Source: Isosphaeraceae bacterium (GTDB lineage Bacteria > Planctomycetota > Planctomycetia > Isosphaerales > Isosphaeraceae). Taken from it: a stretch of 35,577 bases of DNA. Shown here piece by piece: positions 18,738 to 27,013 of this stretch (position 1 is its first letter; each line of letters starts with the position of its first letter). Under the pieces are notes generated by a model. That model saw only the letters and a list, made by a program, of their open reading frames with translations, ran no database searches and was not told the origin of the DNA. Both the position numbers and the translations under genes were made by a program. The stretch covers positions 1 to 35,577 of the forward strand of contig JAJPJC010000270.1 in assembly GCA_021324445.1 (NCBI GenBank), given 5' to 3'.

Positions 18738-19752
18738 TACGTGCCGGCCAGGAGCCGTTCCGCTTGAGCGATGACCTCGCGGGGATCCACGCCCGAATCT
18801 CTACAAAGCACGGGGTGAAGCGCGCCGTCGATCGGGGCCCAGCGCCGGGGGTTGTCGCCGGTTGAGATCACGACGCTGGGGACGCGGAGTGCCGCCGCGA
18901 GGTGGGAGACACCCGTGTCGTTGCAGATGAGGATCCGCGCCCGGCTCAGCAGGACGGCCAGGGCACCCAGGTCAGTCCGTCCGGCCAGGTCCAGACAGGG
19001 GCGCGACAGCTCGACGGCCACGGACCGGGTGAGCTCGGCCTCGGCCGCGGTGCCGGTCAGGACGATGGGAAAACCGTGATCGGCCAGGGCACGGCCCACC
19101 GCGGCGAAGCGCCCAGCGGACCAGCGCCGCTGTGGAACACTCGCCCCTGGGTGGATGCAGATGTACGCGCCCGGGACCAGTTCGCGGGACTCCTCGATCG
19201 CGTCGAGGGCCTGGACGTCGGCGGCGCGCAGGGGGAACTCCAGTTCCTCGCCTTGACTGGGGACCCCCAGGAACTCCAGGAGGTGAAGGAGTCGGCGAAT
19301 CTCCAGACCCTGCTCGGGCCAGGCAGGAAGCGCTCGGGATCGGGGCAATAATCGCCCGGTAGGAAGAAGCCCGCACACTGCCGCGCACCGAGAAGCACGG
19401 TGAGCGGATTCACGAACGGCCCGCTCCCGTGCAGTTGAATGGCCAGGTCGAACCGCTCGCGCTGCATTGACGCCAGGAAGGAGGGGATCCGCTCGACCTG
19501 CGGCGTGCGCTCGGGGAGCCCGGGGAAGCCGGGGAACTCCCGGAAACCATCCAGGTAGTGGTCGAAGCGTGCGACGAACGACCGGGCCCAGGGGAGACCG
19601 ATCAACACGATCTCGGCCTCCGGCAACGCCGCGCGCAGCGCCCGCAGCGCGGGGACGGCGCAGAGCACGTCACCCAACTGGAGGGCACGCAGGATCACCA
19701 CGCGCCGGGGCGCAGCATCCCCCAGGCCCAGGGGAGCAGTCCTTCGTTGCAT
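18737..19752 (-). pseudogene. Glycosyltransferase family 9, frameshifted
   Basis: ATG 19752 opens [23 protein letters not shown], the GT9 start motif, and continues through [16 protein letters not shown] to DPERFLP. Near 19330 the homology moves to another frame, where [30 protein letters not shown] and RILICNDTGVSHLAAAL complete the enzyme until TAG 18737. The break lies in TTCCTGCCTGG; a third CCTG copy would restore FLPAWPEQG, so loss of one CCTG unit is a simple explanation, though a single-base error would do too. Repaired, the protein would be about 338 residues, normal for GT9. It would be the first gene of the glycan operon. The frameshift could be real, an assembly error or programmed. 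Confidence 0.8.
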
Positions 19753-20215
19753 CAGCGAAATCCTGAGAGAAGGAAACTGGCCCACGCGCGAAACCCGTTG
19801 TCCGGTGCCTCGTTCCGGCCCCGGGTGCGGGGATGGGACCAACGCCAAGCCGAGGTCTGATCGAAGTCAGGGCGGTCCAGTGGCTGGCCGAGTGTCGATC
19901 GTGCTCCGTCTGCGAAGGGGGACCAGAAAAACCGACCGCGTCTTCTGAGCAATTCCTATTCCAACATCCGTGAGAAGTTCCACCGCTCCGCGGTATCGCC
20001 TTGCTGGGAGAGCGGCCCGAAAAACCAAGCGTGTCTTGGCAGCAATTTGCATTCCAGAATCCCAGGAAAGACACCCTGGAGACCCGCGCTGTCGGGCCTC
20101 GGGGATGGACTTCGGTGCGCCGGACTGCTAGGTTACACGGCCGGTCGCCCGACCCCCTCGGGGCGTACCGCGATCGGACCGGAATCCCGCCCCACCCCCT
20201 CCAAGGCCGGCACCC
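19753..20215. other. Divergent intergenic region with no gene
   Basis: 463 nt separate the minus-strand glycan operon from the plus-strand hydrolase, so promoters for both should lie here. No confident -35/-10 pair was found. Open frames on both strands are short and match no known protein. The main structure is the imperfect duplication listed at 19920-20070. Confidence 0.6.
19920..20070. repeat. Imperfect direct repeat in the divergent intergenic region
   Basis: The block beginning GAAAAACCGACCGCGTCTTC at 19926 and the block beginning GAAAAACCAAGCGTGTCTTGG at 20019 match over about 50 nt (both continue GCAATTnCnATTCCA), a spacing of 93 nt. Minus-strand translations also match (FWNANCCQDTLGFSG and CWNRNCSEDAVGFSG), but no start or ribosome site supports a gene. 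The right block contains a CCAAG/CTTGG stem. The blocks are richer in A and T than the surroundings, and could be regulatory sites or remnants of a small repeat. Confidence 0.6.
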
Positions 20216-22168
20216 ATGACCAGGCTCGCCCCGACCCTGACCCTGACCCTGCTCCTGCTGCTCGGCGGTCCGACCGGCGCGGCCGATGTCGATGCGGCCG
20301 GCCTCCGCGCCGTCCTGGACCGTCCCCTGCTCGCCCCCGGCCAGACCCTCGTCGAGGTCCGGGCGTTCGTCGACGCCCGCATCCCGGACCTCCCCGCGGT
20401 CCAGTCAGCCGACGAGTGGCGGGCGACCGCCGAGCGGCTCCGCGCCGACACGCTCCGCACGGTCATCTTCCGCGGCCAGGCCGCGGCCTGGCGCGACGCG
20501 ACGACCCGGGTCGAGTTCCTCCAGACCATCGCCGGCGGCCCGGGCTATCACATCCGCAAGCTCCGGTTCGAGGCCCTCCCCGGCCTCTGGATTCCCGCGC
20601 TGCTTTACGAGCCCGACCGGCTCGCCGGCAGGGTGCCCGTCGTGCTCAACGTCAACGGCCACGACGCCAAGGGAAAGGCGGCCGATTACAAGCAACTTCG
20701 CTGCATCAACCAGGCCAAGCGCGGCATGATCGCCCTGAGCCTCGAGTGGTTCGGCATGGGCCAGCTCCGCACACCGGGATTCGGCCACGGGCTGATCAAC
20801 GCGATCGACCTCTGCGGCACCAGCGGGATCGCCACCCACTTCCTCGCCCTGAAGCGGGGGATCGATCTGCTGCTCTCCCACGCGCATGCCGACCCGCGCC
20901 GGCTGGGCGTGACGGGCCTCTCCGGCGGCGGCTGGCAGACGATCTTCATCAGCCCGCTCGACCCGCGCGTCACGTTCACCAACCCGGTGGCCGGCTACTC
21001 CAGCTTCCATACCCGGGTGAAATACACCTCGGACCTCGGCGATTCCGAGCAGACGCCGTGCGACCTGGCCACCGTGGTCGACTACGCCCATCTGACGGCG
21101 ATGATGGCCCCCCATCCGACCCTCCTGACCTTCAACGCCAAGGACAACTGCTGCTTCGCCGCCGACCACGCCTTGCCGCCGCTGGTCGCGGCCGCCGCCC
21201 CGATCTTCCGCCTGTTCGACCGGCCCGGCAACCTGCGGTCTCACATCAACCACGACCCCGGCGACCACAACTACGGCCTCGACAACCGCCAGGCTCTTTA
21301 CCAGATGATGGCCGACGCCTGGACCGAAGGGGGCACGCGCTCCGACCCGAACGAGATCCCCTCCGACGGCGAGGTCAAGTCGGCCGACCAACTGGCCGTC
21401 GACCTGCCCGCCGACAACATCGACCTGCACCGCCTGGCTGTCGACCTGGCCCGCGACCTGCCCCGGGCCCCGCGCGGCGATCGCCGCGCGGCCCTCCGCG
21501 CGATCGTCCGCCCCTGCGACGAGAAGGTCCAGGCCCAGCGCGGCGCCCGCGACCAAACTGACGGCCTGATCGTGACGCGATGGACCCTCCGGCTGGGTCG
21601 GACCTGGAGCGTCCCGGTGGTCGAGCTCTGCCGGGGCGAGCCGAAGGGGACGGTCCTGGTGATTGCCGATGGCGGCCGGTCCTCGGCCGCGGCGGAGGTG
21701 AAGGCCCAGCTCGACACCGGCCGGCGCGTCCTGGCGGTCGACCCGTTCTACTTCGGCGAGTGCCGGTTCCAGGAGCGCGGCTACCTCTGGGCCCTGCTGG
21801 TCGGCACCGTCGGCGAGCGTCCGCTCGGCCTCCAGGCGGGCCAGGTCGCTGCCGTCGCGCGGTGGGCGGAGCAGCGGAGCGGCGCCTCTCCCACGGTCGT
21901 GGCGATCGGCCCGCGGACGAGCACGGTCGCCCTGGTCGCCGCGGCGCTGGAGGAGAAGGCCATCGCCGGGGTCGTCCTTCACGAGCCGCTGGGCAGCCTC
22001 AAGGAGCTGATCGAGACCTCCCGCGATTTCGCCGCCAGCCCGGAACTGTTCTGCTTCGGCCTGCTGGCCTCGTTCGATCTGAAGCAAGTCGCCGGCCTGG
22101 TCGCGCCCCGTCCGGTCGAATTGCATCGGGCCAGCGACCGCGCCAGGGCCGAGCTGGCGGGGAGGTGA
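20216..22168 (+). CDS. Secreted acetylxylan-esterase-like alpha/beta hydrolase
   Basis: 650 residues. ATG 20216 starts a signal peptide (LAPTLTLTLLLLLGG, cleavage likely near residue 22-23). Residues about 95-370 form an alpha/beta hydrolase domain like AXE1: VPVVLNVNGHDAKGKAADYKQ, then VTGLSGGGWQT with nucleophile Ser236, then LTFNAKDNCCF and HDPGDHNYG as likely Asp and His sites. A second, weaker alpha/beta region (GTVLVIADGGRSSAAAEV, LAVDPFYFGECRF, VVLHEPLGSLKEL) fills the C-terminus and lacks a clear nucleophile elbow. Planctomycetes have many such esterases for deacetylating or otherwise opening polysaccharides. The actual substrate is unknown. Confidence 0.82.
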   Translation: MTRLAPTLTLTLLLLLGGPTGAADVDAAGLRAVLDRPLLAPGQTLVEVRAFVDARIPDLPAVQSADEWRATAERLRADTLRTVIFRGQAAAWRDATTRVEFLQTIAGGPGYHIRKLRFEALPGLWIPALLYEPDRLAGRVPVVLNVNGHDAKGKAADYKQLRCINQAKRGMIALSLEWFGMGQLRTPGFGHGLINAIDLCGTSGIATHFLALKRGIDLLLSHAHADPRRLGVTGLSGGGWQTIFISPLDPRVTFTNPVAGYSSFHTRVKYTSDLGDSEQTPCDLATVVDYAHLTAMMAPHPTLLTFNAKDNCCFAADHALPPLVAAAAPIFRLFDRPGNLRSHINHDPGDHNYGLDNRQALYQMMADAWTEGGTRSDPNEIPSDGEVKSADQLAVDLPADNIDLHRLAVDLARDLPRAPRGDRRAALRAIVRPCDEKVQAQRGARDQTDGLIVTRWTLRLGRTWSVPVVELCRGEPKGTVLVIADGGRSSAAAEVKAQLDTGRRVLAVDPFYFGECRFQERGYLWALLVGTVGERPLGLQAGQVAAVARWAEQRSGASPTVVAIGPRTSTVALVAAALEEKAIAGVVLHEPLGSLKELIETSRDFAASPELFCFGLLASFDLKQVAGLVAPRPVELHRASDRARAELAGR

Positions 22169-22234
22169 CCTTCGGGCCGGGTGTCGCCGGTCACCCGCAG
22201 CCTCACCCCGGTCTGGTCTTCGGATCCAACCGCG

Positions 22235-23449
22235 ATGAAGTTCGATTCCGCCCGGGCCCTGAAGCTGATCGACGAACTGGGTGATCCCCGCTTCGCGGGA
22301 GCCGGCGGCGAGGCCCAGGTCGCCGACTACGTCGCCGAGCACTTCGCGGCGATGGACTACCAGGTGGAGCGGCTCGCCGTGGCCGGGTCGAAGTGGCCCC
22401 GGCGCCTCGGGGCCTGGGTCGGCTGGCTCGGCTATGGTTTCGTGATCACGTCGGCGTACGGGCTGATCCTGCGGGACAGGGTCGGCGCGTCGGTGCTCGC
22501 CGTCCTGTTCCTCCTCTGCGGTGGCACCCTGTTCCAGTTCTTGATCCAGCGCGGCATCCGCCCCGGCTGCCGCTGGCCGCCGTTCCAATCGGCACCGGTC
22601 GTCATCGCCTCACTGCCGAGAAGCTCCCCGGCGGCGGTGAAGGTGGTCTTCCTGGCGTCCCTCCGAGGATTGAGACCGAGTCTCTTTCATGTTACTCTAA
22701 AGAACAAGTATCACGACCTATCTTGGATCAATGTGGGGCTGGTTGTCTGCCTGGCGGCGGTCCTCCTCGTGAGGTTCAGCATGTGGTACCGTCCGGGACG
22801 GACAGTTGACTTGGTTGCTCATCAGGTCCTTCTCCGATATTTCAGCTTGCCGTTCCTGGCATTCAACTGGATCGTGATCCTGAGCGTCCTCGCGTGGGAG
22901 TATTACCAGCACCACTCGAGGGCTTGGCTCGACCCGCCCGAGCGGCGGGGTCTGGCGACCCTGCTGGAGCTGGCGCGGGGCTGGCGGAGAGATCCGTCAC
23001 GGCCGATCGAGCCGATCTTCGTCACGGTCGGGGGGCAGCAGCTCGACCACGCCGGCTCCCGAGCGATCGCCCGCCGGTTCCCATGCGACCGGACGTCCCA
23101 GCCGTCGCTGATCATCCTCCTGCTCGCCCCCGGTGCGGGTGAGGTGCTGTGGCTTTGCACCCGCGATACGTTCCTCCCCTCGACGACCGATGGGCTGGCT
23201 CGCACGGCGGCGCGGAGCCTCTGGATACCCTGCCAGGTGGTCCATGAGTCCGCGCTGTTGCCGTTCTGGCCCCTCGCCGACCGGGGTCCCGTCGTGGCGC
23301 TGATGGGCTCTGACCCGTGGGCCTATCCGGGCGCCGCGACCGATCCAAAGGCCCTGCATCACGCCGCGCAACTGGCGACTGAGATCGCGCTGCGATGGGT
23401 CAAGGTCGAGCACCAGTCGGTCATTGTGTCTCTCGGTTCGGCGACGTGA
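22235..23449 (+). CDS. Membrane protein of M28-peptidase ancestry, probably inactive
   Basis: 404 residues from ATG 22235 (MKFDSARALKLIDELGDPRFAGAGGEAQVADYVAEHF, the family's normal start; no good ribosome site). Four hydrophobic stretches lie near 60-80, 85-105, 166-184 and 203-223. The C-terminal half keeps the scaffold: ATLLELARGW, IFVTVGGQQLDHAG, LIILLLAPGAGE and QLATEIALRW. Active M28 relatives have a metal-binding H-x-D segment and a later D-N-x-S-G; here the corresponding places read FLASLRG and WLDPPERRG, so the zinc ligands appear lost. Codons 145-215 are poorer in G and C than the rest. It lies 66 nt downstream of the esterase and may be cotranscribed with it. Function unknown. Confidence 0.6.
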   Translation: MKFDSARALKLIDELGDPRFAGAGGEAQVADYVAEHFAAMDYQVERLAVAGSKWPRRLGAWVGWLGYGFVITSAYGLILRDRVGASVLAVLFLLCGGTLFQFLIQRGIRPGCRWPPFQSAPVVIASLPRSSPAAVKVVFLASLRGLRPSLFHVTLKNKYHDLSWINVGLVVCLAAVLLVRFSMWYRPGRTVDLVAHQVLLRYFSLPFLAFNWIVILSVLAWEYYQHHSRAWLDPPERRGLATLLELARGWRRDPSRPIEPIFVTVGGQQLDHAGSRAIARRFPCDRTSQPSLIILLLAPGAGEVLWLCTRDTFLPSTTDGLARTAARSLWIPCQVVHESALLPFWPLADRGPVVALMGSDPWAYPGAATDPKALHHAAQLATEIALRWVKVEHQSVIVSLGSAT

Positions 23450-23574
23450 TCGAATCTCTTCCGGTGGACTCGGTGTGGGGCAGCCGCCCCCGGCTGCCCG
23501 TTGCCCCTTGCCAGCCGAGGGCGGCGGGCCCACTCGTCTGGACAGACTCGTCACTCCTGCTTTGGGGAACGCGC

Positions 23575-25998
23575 ATGTTGACGCGATGGGCACGATTCCT
23601 CCTGGTTTGGTCATTGGTGGTGAACCTGCCGTCGGCGGCTGGTGCGGAGCTGCCGGCCGCGGACCCCGCATCGCTGGGGTTTGACGTCGATCGGCTGCAC
23701 CGGCTCGATGGGGCGATCGACCGGGCCATCGAGCGCGGGCAGGTCCGCGGCGCGGTGGTCCTGGTCGGGCGTCGGGGCGCGATTGCCTATGCCCGCGCGG
23801 CGGGCCGGCGCGCGGTTGGCCCCCAGGCCGAGCCCATGACCCGCGACACGGTCTTCGACATGGCCTCGCTCACCAAGCCGGTTGCCACTTCCACCTCGGT
23901 CCTGATCCTGGTCGAGGAGGGGAAGCTCCGGCTGTCGGACCGGATCGTCCGCTCCCTGCCCGACTTCGACAATCACGGCAAGGGGGTCGTCACGATCGAC
24001 CAGCTCCTCCGCCATCGCGCGGGCTTGATCCCCGACAACCCGCTGGCCGATTACCAGCACGGGCCGGAGTCCGCCTGGAAGCGGCTCGCCGAGCTCGACC
24101 TGGTCGCCCGACCGGGCCAACAGTTCCGCTACTCCGACGTGGGTTTCCTCATCCTGGGCCGGCTGGTCGAGCGCACCAGCGGCCGGAAGCTCGACGAATT
24201 CGCCCAGGAGCGGATCTTCGACGTGCTGGGGATGAAGGACGCCCATTTCCGGCGGCTGGACCAATCGGGCGAGTCGGCCGGCAAGGTCCCGATCGCGCGG
24301 ATCGCGCCGACCGAGCCGGACTCCCAAACTGGCCGGATGCTGCGCGGCGTCGTCCACGATCCGCGGGCGCGCGCCCTGGGCGGCGTCGCCGGCCACGCGG
24401 GCCTGTTCGCCACCGCCGACGACCTGGCCATTTTCGCTCAGACGATCCTGAATGGCGGCAAGGGTCCCAACGGCCGGCGGGTGCTGGCGCCGTTGACGGT
24501 GCGCGCCCTGATCGATGCCGGCCCGACGCCGCCGCACCAGCGGCGCGGGCTGGGCTGGGATGTCGACACCAGCTACAGCGCCCCCAGGGGCGAGCTGTTC
24601 GGCCGCTCCAGCTTCGGCCATACCGGCTTCACCGGGACCAGCGTGTGGATCGACCCGGAGACCGAGACCTTCGTCATCATCCTGACCAGCCGGCTGCACC
24701 CCGACGGCAAGGCGCCGTCGCCGACCGCCTTGCGTTCCGAGGTGGCGACGCTGGCCGCGGCGGCGATCCTCGATGCGTCCTCCCGGCCGGTCGCGGCGCC
24801 CGAACCGAGCCCCACGCCCGCACCGCCGCCGCGTCCTCTCGCGGCCGTCGCCGCTGGTGGCGATCGCACGCCGGTTCGCTGCGGGATCGACGTCCTGATC
24901 GAGGAGGGGTATCGCCCGTTGCAGAACAAGACGGTCGGCCTGGTGACCAACCACACGGGCCGCACCCGCGGCGGGGCGTCGACCATCGACGTGCTGGCGC
25001 GCGCGCCGGGCGTCAAGCTGGTCAAGCTCTTCAGCCCCGAGCACGGGATTCGCGGCGAGCTCGATGCCGCCGTGCCCGATAGCCGGGACGCGACCACCGG
25101 TCTGCCAATTATCTCGCTCTACGGCAGGAACCGCAAACCGCAGCCGAAGGACCTCGACGGAATCGATGTGCTGGTCTACGACATCCAGGACGTCGGGGCG
25201 CGGTTTTATACGTATATCACGACGCTCGGCCTGGTGCTCGAGGCGGCCAAGGAGGCCGGCAAGACGGTCGTGGTGCTCGATCGGCCCAACCCGATCGGCG
25301 GCCTGGCGGTCGCCGGTCCCCTGCGGGATGACTCCTTGGCCTCGTTCATCGCCTACCACGCCTTGCCCGTCCGGCATGGGATGACCGTCGGCGAGCTGGC
25401 GCGGTTGTACAATTCCGAGCGGAAGATCGGCGCGACCCTCGAGGTGATCCCCTGTCGCGGATGGTCCCGCGCGGCCCTGTACGATCGCACGGGGCTGGTC
25501 TGGGTCAATCCGTCGCCCAACATGCGGAGCCTGACCGAGGCCCTGCTCTATCCGGGCGTCGGCCTGCTGGAGGCGACCAACCTGGCGACGGGGCGCGGCA
25601 CCGATACTCCCTTCGAGCGCGTGGGGGCGCCCTGGATCGATCCGGAGCCGTTCGCCGCCGCCCTCAATGCCGCTGCGGTCCCCGGTGCCCAGTTTGTACC
25701 CATCTATTTCGTCCCCAGTCAGCGCCAGTACGCCGGCGTGCGCTGCGGCGGCGTCTTCCTCATGATCACCGACTGGTCGAAATTCGAGCCGATCACGCTG
25801 GGCCTGACGCTGGCGGTGCAATTGCGTGCTCAGTATCGAGACCAGTGGAAGCCGGAAGGGCTGCTCCGGCTCCTGGCCAATCGGGCCGCCTATCAAGATC
25901 TCCTCGACGGCAAGCCAGTCGATGCCGTGGTGGCACATTGGCAGGGCCAACTGGAGGAGTTCCGGCGCATCCGGGCGAAGTATCTTCTCTATCCCTAG
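23575..25998 (+). CDS. Serine hydrolase (beta-lactamase type) fused to NamZ (DUF1343)
   Basis: 807 residues from ATG 23575, with GGGGA 7 nt upstream. Residues 1-24 are a signal peptide. Residues about 30-400 form a beta-lactamase/penicillin-binding fold with MASLTK (Ser98, Lys101), RYSD (Tyr186) and a GHTGFTG motif in place of KTG. A Pro/Ala linker covers about 402-430. From 433 the DUF1343/NamZ domain follows: KTVGLVTNHTGRTRGG, LFSPEHGIRGE, VYDIQDVGARFYTYI, VLDRPNPIGG and VNPSPNMRS. NamZ is an exo-beta-N-acetylmuramidase. In Bacillus subtilis separate genes for a beta-lactamase-like protein and NamZ sit in one MurNAc recycling operon, so the fusion probably works on peptidoglycan fragments outside the membrane. 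Confidence 0.92.
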   Translation: MLTRWARFLLVWSLVVNLPSAAGAELPAADPASLGFDVDRLHRLDGAIDRAIERGQVRGAVVLVGRRGAIAYARAAGRRAVGPQAEPMTRDTVFDMASLTKPVATSTSVLILVEEGKLRLSDRIVRSLPDFDNHGKGVVTIDQLLRHRAGLIPDNPLADYQHGPESAWKRLAELDLVARPGQQFRYSDVGFLILGRLVERTSGRKLDEFAQERIFDVLGMKDAHFRRLDQSGESAGKVPIARIAPTEPDSQTGRMLRGVVHDPRARALGGVAGHAGLFATADDLAIFAQTILNGGKGPNGRRVLAPLTVRALIDAGPTPPHQRRGLGWDVDTSYSAPRGELFGRSSFGHTGFTGTSVWIDPETETFVIILTSRLHPDGKAPSPTALRSEVATLAAAAILDASSRPVAAPEPSPTPAPPPRPLAAVAAGGDRTPVRCGIDVLIEEGYRPLQNKTVGLVTNHTGRTRGGASTIDVLARAPGVKLVKLFSPEHGIRGELDAAVPDSRDATTGLPIISLYGRNRKPQPKDLDGIDVLVYDIQDVGARFYTYITTLGLVLEAAKEAGKTVVVLDRPNPIGGLAVAGPLRDDSLASFIAYHALPVRHGMTVGELARLYNSERKIGATLEVIPCRGWSRAALYDRTGLVWVNPSPNMRSLTEALLYPGVGLLEATNLATGRGTDTPFERVGAPWIDPEPFAAALNAAAVPGAQFVPIYFVPSQRQYAGVRCGGVFLMITDWSKFEPITLGLTLAVQLRAQYRDQWKPEGLLRLLANRAAYQDLLDGKPVDAVVAHWQGQLEEFRRIRAKYLLYP

Positions 25999-26756
25999 GG
26001 CTCGGCTTGGCCTGCGGGTCCGCGCGTGCCGGGTGCCGAACGCCGCGGGCGCGGACCCGGCTGGAGCCGGGGTGGGTCCGGCGAGCAGTCGGAAGGCTCG
26101 TAGTGGCTCTTGACCCAGTCGCGGAACCGTTCGGGGGTATGAGGGAGTCGCCGGGCGGCCAGCCAGGCGGCGTATTCATCGATCGGTTCGTGCAGGTGCT
26201 CGGTCCCCCCCAAGGGGATGTGGCCGTGTTCCAGCGCGAAGGCCTGCTTGGCGCGCTCCGGGCTCTGCCCGCGCTGGATCATCAGGTAGATGGCCGTGAC
26301 CAGTCCTGTTCGGTCGGCGCCGGACTTGCAGTGGATCAGGAGCGGATAGGGGCACGAGTTGAGGGTGTCGATCAACCGCAGGAGCTCGCGGCGACTGGGC
26401 CGCCGGGTCGCGCTGAGGGGAAGGTCGTAGAAGGCCACATGGCCGGCTTCGGCCGCCCGGACTTCCGCGGTGTACCACCAATCCGCGGGGCTGCCGCCGC
26501 GGAGATTGAGGATGGCACGGAGCTGATGGGTGCGGATCCACTCGGGGAGCCGGGTTGTGGGCTGAGCGGAGCGGATGACGCGCCCAGCATCGACGATGCC
26601 CAGATTGCCCTGGAACCAGGGCCGCCGGAAGACCCCGCACAAGGCCAGCGCCACGAGCAGTGCCAGGCCCGCCGCCGCGGGGACCAGTCGTCTCCGCAAC
26701 GGGGAGCGATGAGTTCGGGCTGGGCCGGCCTCGACCGGCAGAACACTGCGGTCCAC
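25995..26756 (-). CDS. Membrane-anchored dual-specificity-type phosphatase
   Basis: 253 residues from GTG 26756, preferred because AAGGA lies 8 nt upstream; ATG 26795 is possible with a poorer site. A single hydrophobic helix at 26-43 follows a basic stretch, giving an N-terminal anchor. The body is a tyrosine/dual-specificity phosphatase: LRAILNLRGG (79-88), general acid Asp111 in YDLPLSA, and the P-loop HCKSGADRTGL (Cys143, Arg149). The family dephosphorylates proteins, lipids or inositol phosphates. The active site probably faces outward or the periplasm if the N-terminus is inside. Its TAG stop and the NamZ TAG share the palindrome CTAG, so the two genes overlap tail to tail by 4 nt. Confidence 0.87.
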   Translation of the reverse strand: MDRSVLPVEAGPARTHRSPLRRRLVPAAAGLALLVALALCGVFRRPWFQGNLGIVDAGRVIRSAQPTTRLPEWIRTHQLRAILNLRGGSPADWWYTAEVRAAEAGHVAFYDLPLSATRRPSRRELLRLIDTLNSCPYPLLIHCKSGADRTGLVTAIYLMIQRGQSPERAKQAFALEHGHIPLGGTEHLHEPIDEYAAWLAARRLPHTPERFRDWVKSHYEPSDCSPDPPRLQPGPRPRRSAPGTRGPAGQAEP

Positions 26757-26902
26757 GGGCGTTTCCTTTCCGCTCGATGGGGAAGCTAACCACATCTGGC
26801 CTTGCGCGTCCACTGCGATCCGGGCCCAGCTCCCCCCAGAGGCCGGGCCGCGACGGGAATCGCCGCCCGGCACGTCCGGGACGCAGCTCGCAAACGAGAA
26901 CC

Positions 26903-26942
26903 GGCCGGTCCTTCCTTCCCGGGTCGGAAGGGCCGACCGGCC
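26903..26942 (-). terminator. Candidate terminator of the Wza-like gene
   Basis: GGCCGGTCCTTCC (26903-26915) and GGAAGGGCCGACCGGCC (26926-26942) pair over 13 bp with a small bulge and a 10-nt loop, about 70 nt after the Wza-like stop. On the minus strand GGTTCTCGTTTGC follows, a modest T run. It is the only notable structure in the gap 26757-27013. Confidence 0.45.
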
Positions 26943-27013
26943 GAGGGGTTGTCTCGATCCGACCGGGCCGGCTCCCGTCTCCGGCCCGCTGGACGAGCGT
27001 TGTGGCGCTCACA

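Noticed and set aside
19670..20074. Minus-strand ORF with a doubled WNxNC...GFSG pattern
   Set aside because: The pattern follows from the DNA duplication; there is no ribosome site and the frame runs into the GT9 start.
23611..25950. 779-residue minus-strand ORF
   Set aside because: It is the antisense of the beta-lactamase/NamZ fusion and shows no domain.
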